From an uncultured Bacilli bacterium (lineage in GTDB: Bacteria > Bacillota_I > Bacilli_A > RFN20 > CAG-826): a stretch of DNA of 64,000 nt. The DNA is taken from contig CALWDE010000006.1 of the NCBI GenBank assembly GCA_944376605.1, positions 62,001-126,000 of the forward strand, read 5' to 3'. Position 1 is the stretch's first letter; each line of letters starts with the position of its first letter. This document shows, piece by piece, positions 26,262 through 35,086 of the stretch. Made by a program: the position numbers and the translations under genes. The notes under the pieces were generated by a model, which made no database searches, had not been told where the DNA came from, and saw only the letters and a list, made by a program, of their open reading frames with translations.

Positions 26262-27997
26262 TTCTCACTCCCGACAATAGAGGCAATAAGGGACAATTCC
26301 CCTTCGTAAGAATCTTTCATGGCATCAAGATTTTTTAAAAGAAGAGAAGATTCCACAATTTTTTCCACTTCTTGATATGCTTTTAGTGCTTCTTGATGTT
26401 TCTTTTCATCATCCATTGATAATGCCAAATTCTTTTTTAAATATGGTAAATCTTTAAGTGCTTTTTGCAGGGTAACATCTTCTTTTACTGCCAAAGCTAA
26501 GCGACGGTATTCGTTTAAAATGGGCTCTTTTTCAAGTAAATAGGCAATGTCTTTTGCCTTACTAATAAGAGGATCTTCTGTTAACTCACCTAATAGGCTA
26601 TAAACATGAGATTCGGTTACTTTCACATCCGCAATGCAGCCTTTTAGATAACTTGGTCCTTCAAAATTGATAAGTTTTCCATTTGTGGCATAGCCAGATA
26701 ACCGATTTTCATTTTTCTTGGATGTTCCAGTAACAAGAACGGAATATGTTTTTCCTACCATAGAGGAAGAATGGGCAGCTGTGCATTCATCAATTACTTC
26801 TTTGAGTCGGTCAAAACGCTTATGGCTTACTTCGGAAGGAATTTGTTCCCATTTTGCTGCAGGCGTTCCAGGACGAGGAGAATAAATAAAGGTAAAAGCA
26901 GATGAGAAACGCGCTTTTTTGCACAGAGAAAGCGTCTCTTCAAAATCTTCCTCACTTTCTCCAGGAAAACCAACAATGATATCGGTAGTGATAGCTAAAT
27001 GAGGAATCTTTGCATAAAGCTTATCCACTAAAGATAAATATTCTTCTCTTGTATATCTTCTGCCCATTTTTCGCAAAACAGCATTGCTTCCGCTTTGCAC
27101 AGGGAAATGTAACCAAGGCAAAACATTCGGATGCTCTGCCATTGCAGAAATCATCTTGTCTGTAAATTGGCTTGGATAAGAAGTAATAAAACGAAGACGA
27201 GGAATCCCTAGTTCAGCAACAGAAGAAAGTAAATCAGGAAAAGCGTCAGTCTCTCCAAAATCTAGACCATAGGAATTCACATTTTGCCCTAACAAAGTAA
27301 TTTCTTTATATCCTTCTTTTACAAGCTGTTCACATTCTTTAAGAACGTCCTCTTTTAAGCGTGAACGTTCTCTTCCTCTTGTATAGGGAACAATACAGTA
27401 GGTGCAGAATTTGTCGCAGCCATAGGAAATATTTACAAAAGCAGAATGACCATCAAGCCTCAAGGAAGGAAGAGACTCAATCACTTCTCCCGCCATAGAA
27501 CGTACACGAATTAAAGGCTTTTTCTCTTTAAAATAAGCATCTAAATGTTCTAACAAATGAGGCACTTCATGTGTCCCAATAAAAAGGCGCACCCAAGGGT
27601 AAGAAGAGAGAAGATTTTCGGCAAATCCTTCCTCCTCCATAGCGCATCCTGCAAGAATGAGTATAAAGGAGCGGTTTTTATCCCAATTTGCCTTGAAAGA
27701 GCCTATTTCCCCATAGACCTTATCCACGGCGTTTTCCCGCACTGCACAAGTATTGATAATAGCAATATCTGCTTCCTTAGCTTCATCTGTCTTGCTCATA
27801 CCAAGCAAAGAAAGCATGCCTGCCATAACTTCTTCATCACGGACATTAGCTTGACAGCCAAAAGTTCTTATAAAAAACTTTTTGCCCTTATAAAACTCTT
27901 TTAAAGCAGAAGAAGGAGAATAAGAAAAATCTTTTCGAAGAGGAGCAGATTTTTTGGCTCCCTCCCTAAAACAAGCACCAAAGCTGACTTCTTTCAT
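26258..27997 (-). CDS. miaB: MiaB tRNA methylthiotransferase with C-terminal YmcA/YlbF-like domain
   Basis: Radical-SAM enzyme that adds a methylthio group to i6A37 of tRNA. 579 residues, about 70-100 longer than usual. Order: a 37-residue N-extension, UPF0004 domain with three cluster cysteines (GCQANVRD, NTCAVREN, AGCAMEEE), radical SAM domain with CDKFCTYC, and TRAM domain to about residue 472. Residues 473-579 are extra and helical (ISKAKDIAYLLEKEPILNEY, later KKHQEALKAYQEVEKIV) and match the pattern of the Com_YlbF family (YlbF/YmcA). In Bacillus ymcA is a separate gene right after miaB. GGAGG before the ATG; ATGA overlap with ymdB. Confidence 0.9.
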   Translation of the reverse strand: MKEVSFGACFREGAKKSAPLRKDFSYSPSSALKEFYKGKKFFIRTFGCQANVRDEEVMAGMLSLLGMSKTDEAKEADIAIINTCAVRENAVDKVYGEIGSFKANWDKNRSFILILAGCAMEEEGFAENLLSSYPWVRLFIGTHEVPHLLEHLDAYFKEKKPLIRVRSMAGEVIESLPSLRLDGHSAFVNISYGCDKFCTYCIVPYTRGRERSRLKEDVLKECEQLVKEGYKEITLLGQNVNSYGLDFGETDAFPDLLSSVAELGIPRLRFITSYPSQFTDKMISAMAEHPNVLPWLHFPVQSGSNAVLRKMGRRYTREEYLSLVDKLYAKIPHLAITTDIIVGFPGESEEDFEETLSLCKKARFSSAFTFIYSPRPGTPAAKWEQIPSEVSHKRFDRLKEVIDECTAAHSSSMVGKTYSVLVTGTSKKNENRLSGYATNGKLINFEGPSYLKGCIADVKVTESHVYSLLGELTEDPLISKAKDIAYLLEKEPILNEYRRLALAVKEDVTLQKALKDLPYLKKNLALSMDDEKKHQEALKAYQEVEKIVESSLLLKNLDAMKDSYEGELSLIASIVGSEK

Positions 27998-28785
27998 ATT
28001 TGCCCTCCTTCCACCTTTTTATTTACCCCTTCTATAGAGAGTGGCCTTCTTTGATCATCATCAATTTCTACCACACATCCTTGTAATACATAATGACCAC
28101 TATTCCCTGGTAAAAAGGGGATTCTTTTACCAAAACGCACTTTATCTAGCGTAACTTTGGGATCAAAACCAATAATGCCGGGAGCGTCACCGCATAATCC
28201 TAAATCCGTCATAAAAGCTAGTTCGTGATCAATAATCTGACAATCATCACTTTTTACATGAGTATGTGTGCCTACCACAACTGTAGCCTTGCCTTTACAT
28301 AAATAAGCAAAGCACTTTTTCTCACTAGTGGATTCTGCATGATAGTCCACGATATGAACAGCATCAGGATACTCTTGATATGCTTCCTCAAAGCACTGAA
28401 CTGGATCAAGAACGTCATCCTTCATAAAAGCGGTGCCTAATATGTTGGTAACCGCAATAGGAAAGGGAGCCCCTTCAAAATAAAGCGTTCCTTGTCCTCT
28501 CTCATAATCAAAAATATTACGCGGTCTAACAAGACAAGAAGCTTCATCGATCCAGTAATCAATATCAGGCTTGCCGTGATAGTGGTTACCCAAAGTGACG
28601 CAGTCTGCTCCGGAAGCAAGAATTCTTTGATAATCTTTTTCAAATAGTCCAGAACCATAAGAAGCGTTCTCACCGTTGACGATTACAAAATCTGCACGTA
28701 CTTGCTTTTTTAAAGAAGAGAGTCCTTTTTCTAAAGCAAGAAGACCTGCTTCTCCTACCACATCACCCAAAAAAAGAATACGCAT
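27994..28785 (-). CDS. ymdB: YmdB-like metallophosphoesterase
   Basis: Phosphodiesterase of the TIGR00282 type, active on cyclic nucleotides in characterised members and needed for biofilm switching in Bacillus. 263 residues. Metal motifs: FLGDVVGEAG at the N-terminus, VNGENAS, TLGNHYHG, VDYHAESTSEK and GTHTHVKSDD. Placed directly after rny with 2 bp between, the same order as in B. subtilis, so joint control of RNA turnover is likely. Confidence 0.93.
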   Translation of the reverse strand: MRILFLGDVVGEAGLLALEKGLSSLKKQVRADFVIVNGENASYGSGLFEKDYQRILASGADCVTLGNHYHGKPDIDYWIDEASCLVRPRNIFDYERGQGTLYFEGAPFPIAVTNILGTAFMKDDVLDPVQCFEEAYQEYPDAVHIVDYHAESTSEKKCFAYLCKGKATVVVGTHTHVKSDDCQIIDHELAFMTDLGLCGDAPGIIGFDPKVTLDKVRFGKRIPFLPGNSGHYVLQGCVVEIDDDQRRPLSIEGVNKKVEGGQI

Positions 28786-28787
28786 TT

Positions 28788-30353
28788 TTATTTTGCAGTT
28801 TCAACCGCCCGGTATTCACGAATAACAGACACTTTTACGGTGCCAGGATATTTCACGTTTGCTTGAATCTTATCTTTGATTTGTTGAGCAAGCAAAGTTG
28901 CTTCTCCATCAGATACCTTGTCAGGAATTACCATAACACGTACTTCTCTTCCAGCAGAGACTGCGAAAGCTTGCGCAACTCCTTCAAAAGATTTGGAAAT
29001 TTCTTCAAGCTGTGCAACACGTTGCACATAAGTATCAAGAGATTCATTACGTACCCCAGGTCTAGCTGCGGATAAGATGTCTGCAGCAACAACTAGATGC
29101 GCAATAATGGACTTCTTTTCCACGTCTCCGTGGTGCGCAGCAATCGCGTTAATAACTACTTCAGGCTCATTGCATCTACGGGCTAAATCTGCCCCAAGTT
29201 GGACGTGAGAGCCTTCCACTTCTACCGTTAAAGCTTTACCAATATCGTGCAATAAACCTGCTCTTTTTGCTAACGTTTGATCTAGCCCAAGCTCGGCAGC
29301 CATCGCGCCAGCAAGTCTAGCCACTTCAATGCTATGTTCTAAAACATTTTGGCCATAAGAAGAACGATACTTTAACTTTCCTAAATACGAAGTAATTTCC
29401 TTTGAAAGTCGAGGAAGCCCTAACCGACGAATTGCTTCTTCTCCAGCTTTATAAGTTTCTTCGTTCACTTCCTTCTCAAATTTTTGAGCTAATTCTTCTA
29501 CACGGCTTGGTTGAATTTTGCCGTCTTTTACTAAAGTTGTGAGTGTTCTACGGGCAATTTCTCTACGAATAGGATTAAAACAAGAAATAGAAATCGTTTC
29601 AGGTGTATCATCAATTTCTAAATCAACTCCTAAGGTCCCTTCAATAACTTTGATATTACGTCCTTCTCTTCCAATAATTCTTCCTTTGATATCATCAGAA
29701 GGTAACGCAATAGCGGCGGTGGTTCTCTCTACTGTATATTCCTGAGCGTAGCGCTCCGCAGCTTCGGCAAGAAGTTGTTTGCCTTTTGTTTCGGCAATCT
29801 CTTCTGCCTCATCTTCCTTATTTTTCATATAAGTAGCAATTTCAGCAGCCATTTTCTCTTCTACACGTCTCATGATTTCATCACGAGCGTCTTTCATAGA
29901 TAAGCCAGAAACCTTTTCAAGTTCAGCAATAATGGCGGAAATCTTCTCTTGCAACTCGTTTGTTTTTGCCTCATAAGCTTCAATTTTTTCTTCTAAAGCT
30001 TCTTTACGAGAATCAATCGACTTCTCACGGCTATCTAATTGATTTTCGCGACGATTTAATTCTTGCTCTCTTGCCATCACTTGGGCACGAATTTCCGTGG
30101 CCTTCACTCGAGCATCAGCCATTAATTTTTCTGAAGCTTGTTTGGACTCCATGGCAGCCTCTTTTACATCAAGGCGCCCTTTTGCGATAATCGCTTGTGC
30201 TTGTCTTTCCGCATCTTTAATAATTTTGTCAGCTTCTTTTCCACTCGCCCTCTTACGAAAGTGAGGAATAGCTAAAAGAATGCCTGTTGCTAAGCCACCA
30301 CCCACTAAAAACGTCGCTAGTGCGATGATGACACAAATCCATGAATCAATCAT
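28788..30353 (-). CDS. rny: Ribonuclease Y
   Basis: Membrane-anchored endoribonuclease that starts mRNA decay in Firmicutes. From the ATG at 30353 (AAGGAG 7 nt upstream) the 521 residues give an N-terminal membrane helix (about 5-27), a long coiled coil (about 35-200), a KH domain with IIGREGRNIKVIE, and an HD domain with LLHDIGKAL and AAHHGD. Full-length family member. Heads the rny-ymdB-miaB-miaA-tcdA-fhs-DUF951 run. The YmcA-like tail on MiaB in the same cluster suggests a local RNase Y specificity factor. Confidence 0.96.
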   Translation of the reverse strand: MIDSWICVIIALATFLVGGGLATGILLAIPHFRKRASGKEADKIIKDAERQAQAIIAKGRLDVKEAAMESKQASEKLMADARVKATEIRAQVMAREQELNRRENQLDSREKSIDSRKEALEEKIEAYEAKTNELQEKISAIIAELEKVSGLSMKDARDEIMRRVEEKMAAEIATYMKNKEDEAEEIAETKGKQLLAEAAERYAQEYTVERTTAAIALPSDDIKGRIIGREGRNIKVIEGTLGVDLEIDDTPETISISCFNPIRREIARRTLTTLVKDGKIQPSRVEELAQKFEKEVNEETYKAGEEAIRRLGLPRLSKEITSYLGKLKYRSSYGQNVLEHSIEVARLAGAMAAELGLDQTLAKRAGLLHDIGKALTVEVEGSHVQLGADLARRCNEPEVVINAIAAHHGDVEKKSIIAHLVVAADILSAARPGVRNESLDTYVQRVAQLEEISKSFEGVAQAFAVSAGREVRVMVIPDKVSDGEATLLAQQIKDKIQANVKYPGTVKVSVIREYRAVETAK

Positions 30354-30625
30354 TAATAAACTCCTTAGTATCAATGCCTAAGAAGGCGCTTAAAGTTATT
30401 TGCTCTTAGCTTAACCAAGAGAAATCATCTACCTAAAGTAAATCGATATAAAATTGACAACAATAAGTTCTAGCGCCGAAAGGCACGATAAAAGTTTATC
30501 TCTCTTCGCTTTCATTTACTACAAAGTAGTAAAGAAAAGGTAAAAATTTAATCTCTATCTTTTTCACCAAATTCTAATTCCCATAAAAATAATTGTGTTT
30601 TACAGAGTTTTTAAATAAAGAATTG
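30354..30625. other. AT-rich intergenic region, rny leader
   Basis: Holds the promoter and leader of rny. An 8-bp hairpin (TTTACTAC, loop AAA, GTAGTAAA) lies at 30515-30533, and a small GC-rich patch (GCGCCGAAAGGC) at 30473-30484. A TTGTCA hexamer at 30457-30462 (minus strand) is a possible -35, but no convincing -10 partner was found. No coding potential seen. Confidence 0.4.
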
Positions 30626-30646
30626 AAAAAAGGTGCCTAAGCACCT
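30626..30646 (-). terminator. Intrinsic terminator of recA
   Basis: AGGTGC, loop CTAA, GCACCT at 30631-30646, followed on the minus strand by a T-run. 7 bp beyond the recA stop. Confidence 0.85.
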
Positions 30647-30652
30647 CATTCT

Positions 30653-31699
30653 TTAATCTTCGTCATCTAATTCCACTGATATCCCTGCAGAAGAGGGCTT
30701 TTTTATTAGTTTTCGGATTTCTTCTTCTAATTTAGCACACGCTTCATCATGGGTTTTAAGGAAAGATTTAGCAGCCTCTTTACCGTTTCCAATCTTTTCT
30801 CCTTGGTATTCATACCAGTTTCCGCTTTTGGAAATAAGATTGTTTTGAACAGCAAGATCGATAATCTCTCCTTCTTTGCTAATCCCTTTTCCATACATGA
30901 TATCAATTAAACATGAACGGAAGGGTGGGGCTACTTTATTTTTTACCACCTTAATCTTTACGGAATTTCCAATTATTTCTGAACCGCTTTTAATAGCCTC
31001 TGCTCGTCTTAAATCAAGTCGAATGGAAGCATAAAATTTTAAAGCATTTCCACCCGTTGTAGTTTCAGGGTTGCCATACATTACCCCAACTTTCATACGG
31101 ATTTGATTAATGAAGATTACAAGACAATTTGTTTTAGAAAGGATGCCTGCTAATTTCCGCATCGCTTTACTCATTAATCGAGCTTGAAGTCCGACTTGGT
31201 TTTCGCTCATAAGCCCATCTAATTCCGCCTGGGGAACTAAAGCAGCCACAGAGTCGACAATAATGAGATCAATCGCACCGCTTTCCGCAAGCATTTGTAC
31301 AATTTCTAAAGCTTGCTCCCCACTATCTGGCTGAGAAAGAATCAGTTCATCAATATCAACGCCTAGCTTTTCTGCATAATCTGGATCAATCGCATGTTCT
31401 GCATCAATATAAGCGGCTCTTCCGCCTTTTTTCTGCGCTTCTGCGACCGCATGTAAAGCTAAAGTGCTCTTACCCGAACTTTCTGGGCCATAAATTTCAA
31501 CAATTCTGCCTCTAGGGTAACCACCCACTCCAAGCGTGGCATCCAGTAATAAAGAACCTGTAGGAATAACATCAACATCTACTTTCGGTTGTTCTCCCAT
31601 ACGCATGACAGAGCCTTTTCCATAGGCACGTTCAATGCTCTTTAAAGCGTCCTTTAATGCTTCTTCTTTCGTTTTATCAATTGATTGTTTTTCAGCCAT
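30653..31699 (-). CDS. recA: Recombinase RecA
   Basis: DNA strand-exchange ATPase and SOS co-protease. 348 residues with Walker [10 protein letters not shown] (about 70-78), Walker [11 protein letters not shown], loop L1 around [13 protein letters not shown]2 [21 protein letters not shown], and the acidic C-terminus. GGAG precedes the ATG. Follows cinA on the same strand as in Bacillus. No LexA/DinR box was recognised upstream. Confidence 0.97.
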   Translation of the reverse strand: MAEKQSIDKTKEEALKDALKSIERAYGKGSVMRMGEQPKVDVDVIPTGSLLLDATLGVGGYPRGRIVEIYGPESSGKSTLALHAVAEAQKKGGRAAYIDAEHAIDPDYAEKLGVDIDELILSQPDSGEQALEIVQMLAESGAIDLIIVDSVAALVPQAELDGLMSENQVGLQARLMSKAMRKLAGILSKTNCLVIFINQIRMKVGVMYGNPETTTGGNALKFYASIRLDLRRAEAIKSGSEIIGNSVKIKVVKNKVAPPFRSCLIDIMYGKGISKEGEIIDLAVQNNLISKSGNWYEYQGEKIGNGKEAAKSFLKTHDEACAKLEEEIRKLIKKPSSAGISVELDDED

Positions 31700-31756
31700 G
31701 TAAATCTCCTAATCACACATAGATTTAATAGGGGAAAAAGCCGTTTGGCCCTTTTT

Positions 31757-32233
31757 TTATCCAAAAATTGCACTTAAGTAATCTAGCATCATCTCAACCG
31801 CTTTTTCTTGAATCTCGTTACGTAAACCATTGAAATCAGCAGAAAGTTCTACTAAACCGCATTTGGTAGAAATAGTCATGTTGACTCTTCCTACTGGTGC
31901 TAGACCTGGCTCATGCGTAGGCCCAGCGTTACCTGTGAAAGAGACGCAAACATCAACTCCAAGCGCCTTTCTTCCGCCCATTGCCATCTCGTTTGCAACA
32001 GGTTGAGATACCACTCCATATCGCGTAATCATAGTATGAGGAACATGAGTAAATTTTTCTTTCAAATCAGCGGCATAAGTAACTAGACTTCCACGAAAAA
32101 CATCGCTCGCCCCAGGGATTGAAACAATAGAAGAAGCAAAAAGGCCACCTGTAATTGACTCAACCGATCCTAAGGTTAAATGTTTTTGGCGAAGCATAGA
32201 AATCACGCGCCGGCACTTTTCTCTAGAAACCAT
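31757..32233 (-). CDS. cinA: CinA C-terminal domain nicotinamide-nucleotide amidase (PncC type)
   Basis: Hydrolyses NMN to nicotinate mononucleotide in characterised stand-alone members. 158 residues, only the C-terminal domain of the longer Bacillus CinA. Motifs: SVESITGGLFAS, GSLVTYAADLKEKF, and FTGNAGPT where most members have STGIAGP. Immediately follows pgsA (1 bp overlap) and precedes recA, the Bacillus order. The catalytic Ser/Thr region is preserved; the Asn change beside it is mild. Confidence 0.88.
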   Translation of the reverse strand: MVSREKCRRVISMLRQKHLTLGSVESITGGLFASSIVSIPGASDVFRGSLVTYAADLKEKFTHVPHTMITRYGVVSQPVANEMAMGGRKALGVDVCVSFTGNAGPTHEPGLAPVGRVNMTISTKCGLVELSADFNGLRNEIQEKAVEMMLDYLSAIFG

Positions 32234-32874
32234 TATTCTTCCTCCTTGTTCTTATTGGAAACTAAGATAGAACGATTTTGAACAACATAAATAACACCAG
32301 AAAGCAACGAAGCAAAAGTAGCTAGATAAATAAGAATATCCGTAATGTGACACATACTTGGCCAATTTGCATCAAAATAAGAGAAAGGCCAACCATTCAA
32401 AAACACAAACGGTATCGCAATCATTTGTAAAACAGTTTTGATTTTTCCAAAAATATTGGCAGCAACAACTTTGCCTTCACTTGCGGCAATTTGCCGAATC
32501 ACATCAACCACCAAATCTCGAGCAATCATGATGATAACGAAGAAAAAAGAAATTGTTAACGAATCCGGCAAATACGGATTAGGAATCGCTAAATAGATTA
32601 AAGAAGCATCCACTAGAAGTTTATCGGCAATAGGGTCAAGAAATTTTCCTAAATTTGTTACCTGGTTCCATTTTCTTGCTAGATATCCATCTAAATAGTC
32701 CGTAGAGGCAGCAAGAACAAAGACAATCATCGCAACTAAGTTTAAAAGCAAAATATTCGTCCCTGGAATTTGATATGACATTACTTCAGGAATGAAGGAA
32801 CAAATAAATAAAGTAAGAACAAGAGCAACAACAAAGGCAATTCTTGTCACCGTGATTTTGGTGGGAATATTCAT
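32233..32874 (-). CDS. pgsA: CDP-diacylglycerol--glycerol-3-phosphate phosphatidyltransferase
   Basis: Integral membrane enzyme that makes phosphatidylglycerol phosphate. 213 residues with about five helices and the CDP-alcohol transferase motif in STDYLDGYLARKWNQVTNLGKFLDPIADKLL (Dx2DGx2AR...Gx3Dx3D; shown here as STDYLDGYLAR and GKFLDPIADKL). AAGGAG precedes the ATG. It begins right after rnpB and is probably reached by transcription through that RNA gene. Confidence 0.94.
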   Translation of the reverse strand: MNIPTKITVTRIAFVVALVLTLFICSFIPEVMSYQIPGTNILLLNLVAMIVFVLAASTDYLDGYLARKWNQVTNLGKFLDPIADKLLVDASLIYLAIPNPYLPDSLTISFFFVIIMIARDLVVDVIRQIAASEGKVVAANIFGKIKTVLQMIAIPFVFLNGWPFSYFDANWPSMCHITDILIYLATFASLLSGVIYVVQNRSILVSNKNKEEE

Positions 32875-32898
32875 AAGTTAACTGCTCCTTTCTGCGAG

Positions 32899-33231
32899 TA
32901 TCCGGCCCGATAAGCCATGTTCTGTCGAGGATGGTAATTAATCTCCGTCATAGACGGGGCAATTTGACTTCATTTCGTCATTTCGCCTTCCCCTACCAAA
33001 TTTGGGTTTCTCGCTTACGGGGTTTACCTCGTTTCATCCCAGTCTCACAACTGGACTCGTCTCTGTGGCACCTTAGGGACTCCCTTCTCGAGAGAAGTTC
33101 ATCCGCCGTTACGCGCTCCCGCGTACCCAAGGTTATTTTTTCCCTTGGCGCAAACACTGCAGACATTTCAGCCTGCGCGAGCATGGACTTTCCTCTTCCT
33201 AGTTTCTAGAAAGCAACCATCTGGGCCGGAA
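32899..33231 (-). ncRNA. rnpB: RNase P RNA
   Basis: Catalytic RNA that matures tRNA 5' ends. On the minus strand it holds the universal core: GAGGAAAGTCCATGCTC near the 5' end, GGTGCCACAGAGACGAG and GGTAAACCCC in the middle, and ACAGAACATGGCTTATCGG at the 3' end. P1 forms between TTCCGGCCC (about 33232-33224) and GGGCCGGA (32908-32901). About 333 nt. Lies between gpsB and pgsA, as in Bacillus; the 5' end abuts the gpsB stop codon. Confidence 0.96.
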
Positions 33232-33645
33232 TTAACGCCCTTTTAGGGCTTTATTAGGATCAATGCCAATCGAATATAAATAACTTTCTAAGGCATTAAT
33301 TCTCTGAATGTATTGAAGATTTTCAGCATTTGGAGAATCGCTGGGTTTAATGTTTTTCAACTTTTCCTTTAAGCTAGCATTTTCTAGTTCGAGGTTTTTA
33401 AGACTCTCCTTTAATGACTGAATCTCTTCCTTTTTTTCTCCCGCTTCCTTATTTCCTTCAAGCGCTTGACGTTCACACTCTTTAACGTGTGCATCCATAG
33501 CCTGTTGGTAATTAGTAAATGCCTCGTAATCGCGCATCACAATATCCAAGAAAGCGTCCACTTCACCCGCACGATATCCTTTCACATCTTTGGTAAATTT
33601 CTTTTTTAGAATCTTTTGTGAATTTAACTCAATACGGTATTCCAT
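33232..33645 (-). CDS. gpsB: Cell division protein GpsB (DivIVA domain)
   Basis: Adaptor that links division and cell-wall synthesis. 137 residues: N-terminal DivIVA lipid/partner-binding region (ILKKKFTKDVKGYRAGEVDAFLDIV, here about residues 13-37 as KKFTKDVKGYRAGEVDAFLD), a coiled coil to about residue 100, and a C-terminal segment near 112-130. A TATAAT box lies 9 nt before the ATG with no Shine-Dalgarno, so the mRNA may be nearly leaderless. Adjacent to rnpB. Confidence 0.9.
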   Translation of the reverse strand: MEYRIELNSQKILKKKFTKDVKGYRAGEVDAFLDIVMRDYEAFTNYQQAMDAHVKECERQALEGNKEAGEKKEEIQSLKESLKNLELENASLKEKLKNIKPSDSPNAENLQYIQRINALESYLYSIGIDPNKALKGR

Positions 33646-33660
33646 GGCGCATAAATTATA
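33646..33660 (-). promoter_or_regulatory. gpsB -10 box, near-leaderless start
   Basis: TATAAT at 33660-33655 on the minus strand, 9 nt before the ATG. Only a weak -35 (TCAATA, 33683-33678) is present at 17 bp. No purine-rich ribosome site lies between them. Confidence 0.5.
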
Positions 33661-33770
33661 AGCCTAACTGCTCACTCTATTGAGAAGAAATTACAAACTT
33701 TCTTGGTCTTACTTTTTAAAATAAATAAGAAAAAGACATCGAAAAGATAGAGCGATGTTAAAATGGGGTA

Positions 33771-34496
33771 GTGAAATCCTTGGAAAAAGCCCTTCGGGGC
33801 CATAAAGCAATTGTCTTCCTTGATTTAGAAGGGACTCAAATCAGTCATGAAATGATTGAACTTGGTTCTGTTTTAGCGACTTTAGATAACGAAAACCATA
33901 TTCGTCAAGCAAAAGAGCCATTCCGTATTTATGTGAAAGCAAAATCTCCTGTTGGCCATATCGTCCAACGTTTAACAGGAATCCAAGATCGCTTACTAGC
34001 TGAAAAAGGAGTTCCTTTTTTCGAGGCTCAGCGCCTTTTCCGTCAATATGTTGGGCGCTACTGGAAAAAAGTCATCTTTTGTACTTTTGGCTCTCATGAT
34101 TTAAGAATCATTGAACAGACTTTGTTAAGAAACCCTGATTGCGATAAAGAATGGGCGTCAAATATATTTCATAACCATTTCGATTACGCCGCGTGGCTCT
34201 CCGAATATGTAGAAGACGAACACGGGAATTCTCTTTCTCAAGAAAATTACTTAAAACTTTTTGAGGTCCCTCTCCAGGGCCGGGCGCACGATGCACAAGA
34301 TGATGCTTATAACTTAATGCTGCTATATGACAATGTCCTAAAAAGAAAAGACATCTTAGAAAAAGAGTACATTAAAGCCCTATTACACCTTCATAAAATT
34401 CCAGAACCTGTTCGTCAAATTCTTAGAATGCTAAACGAAGGAAATACGGTAACACAAATTGACTTGCAAAATGCGATAAGGAAATATTTCTCATGA
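33771..34496 (+). CDS. DnaQ-like 3'-5' exonuclease domain protein
   Basis: 241 residues. DEDDh nuclease motifs can be followed: Exo I FLDLEGT (about 16-22), Exo II in the FCTFGSHDLRIIE segment, and Exo III HDAQDDAYN (about 172-180). The C-terminal 50 residues are helical and unrelated. Start is GTG at 33771; TAAAAT lies 6 nt upstream, so the mRNA may be leaderless, with GGGG too close to serve as a normal ribosome site. Coupled by ATGA to recU, which suggests a joint DNA-repair role. Confidence 0.82.
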   Translation: MKSLEKALRGHKAIVFLDLEGTQISHEMIELGSVLATLDNENHIRQAKEPFRIYVKAKSPVGHIVQRLTGIQDRLLAEKGVPFFEAQRLFRQYVGRYWKKVIFCTFGSHDLRIIEQTLLRNPDCDKEWASNIFHNHFDYAAWLSEYVEDEHGNSLSQENYLKLFEVPLQGRAHDAQDDAYNLMLLYDNVLKRKDILEKEYIKALLHLHKIPEPVRQILRMLNEGNTVTQIDLQNAIRKYFS

Positions 34497-35086
34497 AGTA
34501 TCCAAAAGGTGTAATTCCCCCAAAAGAAATTGCCCTAAAAAAGAAAGTTCGCATTACAAAGAAGGGCACAGAAGCAAATCGAGGCATGGTTTTTGAAGCC
34601 GACATTAATTCTTCTAATGATTATTATCTTAAAATAGATCGAGCGCTTATTTCAAAAAGACCCACTCCAATTAATGTAGTAAAAGTTGATTACAGCAATG
34701 GCGCAAAAATCACACAAGCGTACTTCGAAAAGCAAAGCACCACCGACTATAACGGGGTGTACCGTGGCAAATATTTAGATTTTGAAGCCAAAAGTACACA
34801 GTCTACGACGTCTTTTCCCCTTCATAACATCGCCCCTCAACAAGTCGAACATTTAGAAAGAGTGATAAGGCATAACGGTATTGCTTTTTTCTTGATTAAT
34901 TTTGCTCTCCTTAATCTAACCTACCTATTACCTGCACAATATATATGCGTTTTCTACCGTGAAAAACCCCGAAAAAGTATCCCGTTATCTGCAATTAAAG
35001 AACATGGCATCTTAATCAAAGAAGGAATCTTACCGCGATATGAATATTTAGATGCGGTAGATCAATATTATTTCCCTTCTAAATAA
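34493..35086 (+). CDS. recU: Holliday junction resolvase RecU
   Basis: Structure-specific endonuclease that resolves four-way junctions and aids chromosome segregation. 197 residues. Catalytic core visible: GMVFEADINSSNDYYL, the RPTPINVVKVDY segment, and FEKQSTTDYNGVYRGKYLDFEAKST with the metal-binding Asp/Glu-x-Lys; QQVEHLERV and the Gly-rich FFLINF strand follow. In Bacillus recU is followed by ponA; here its 3' end overlaps the convergent nth gene by 19 bp and no ponA is present. Confidence 0.94.
   Translation: MKYPKGVIPPKEIALKKKVRITKKGTEANRGMVFEADINSSNDYYLKIDRALISKRPTPINVVKVDYSNGAKITQAYFEKQSTTDYNGVYRGKYLDFEAKSTQSTTSFPLHNIAPQQVEHLERVIRHNGIAFFLINFALLNLTYLLPAQYICVFYREKPRKSIPLSAIKEHGILIKEGILPRYEYLDAVDQYYFPSK

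Noticed and set aside
32931-33209. Open frames across 32931-33209 on both strands
   Set aside because: They lie wholly within the RNase P RNA gene.
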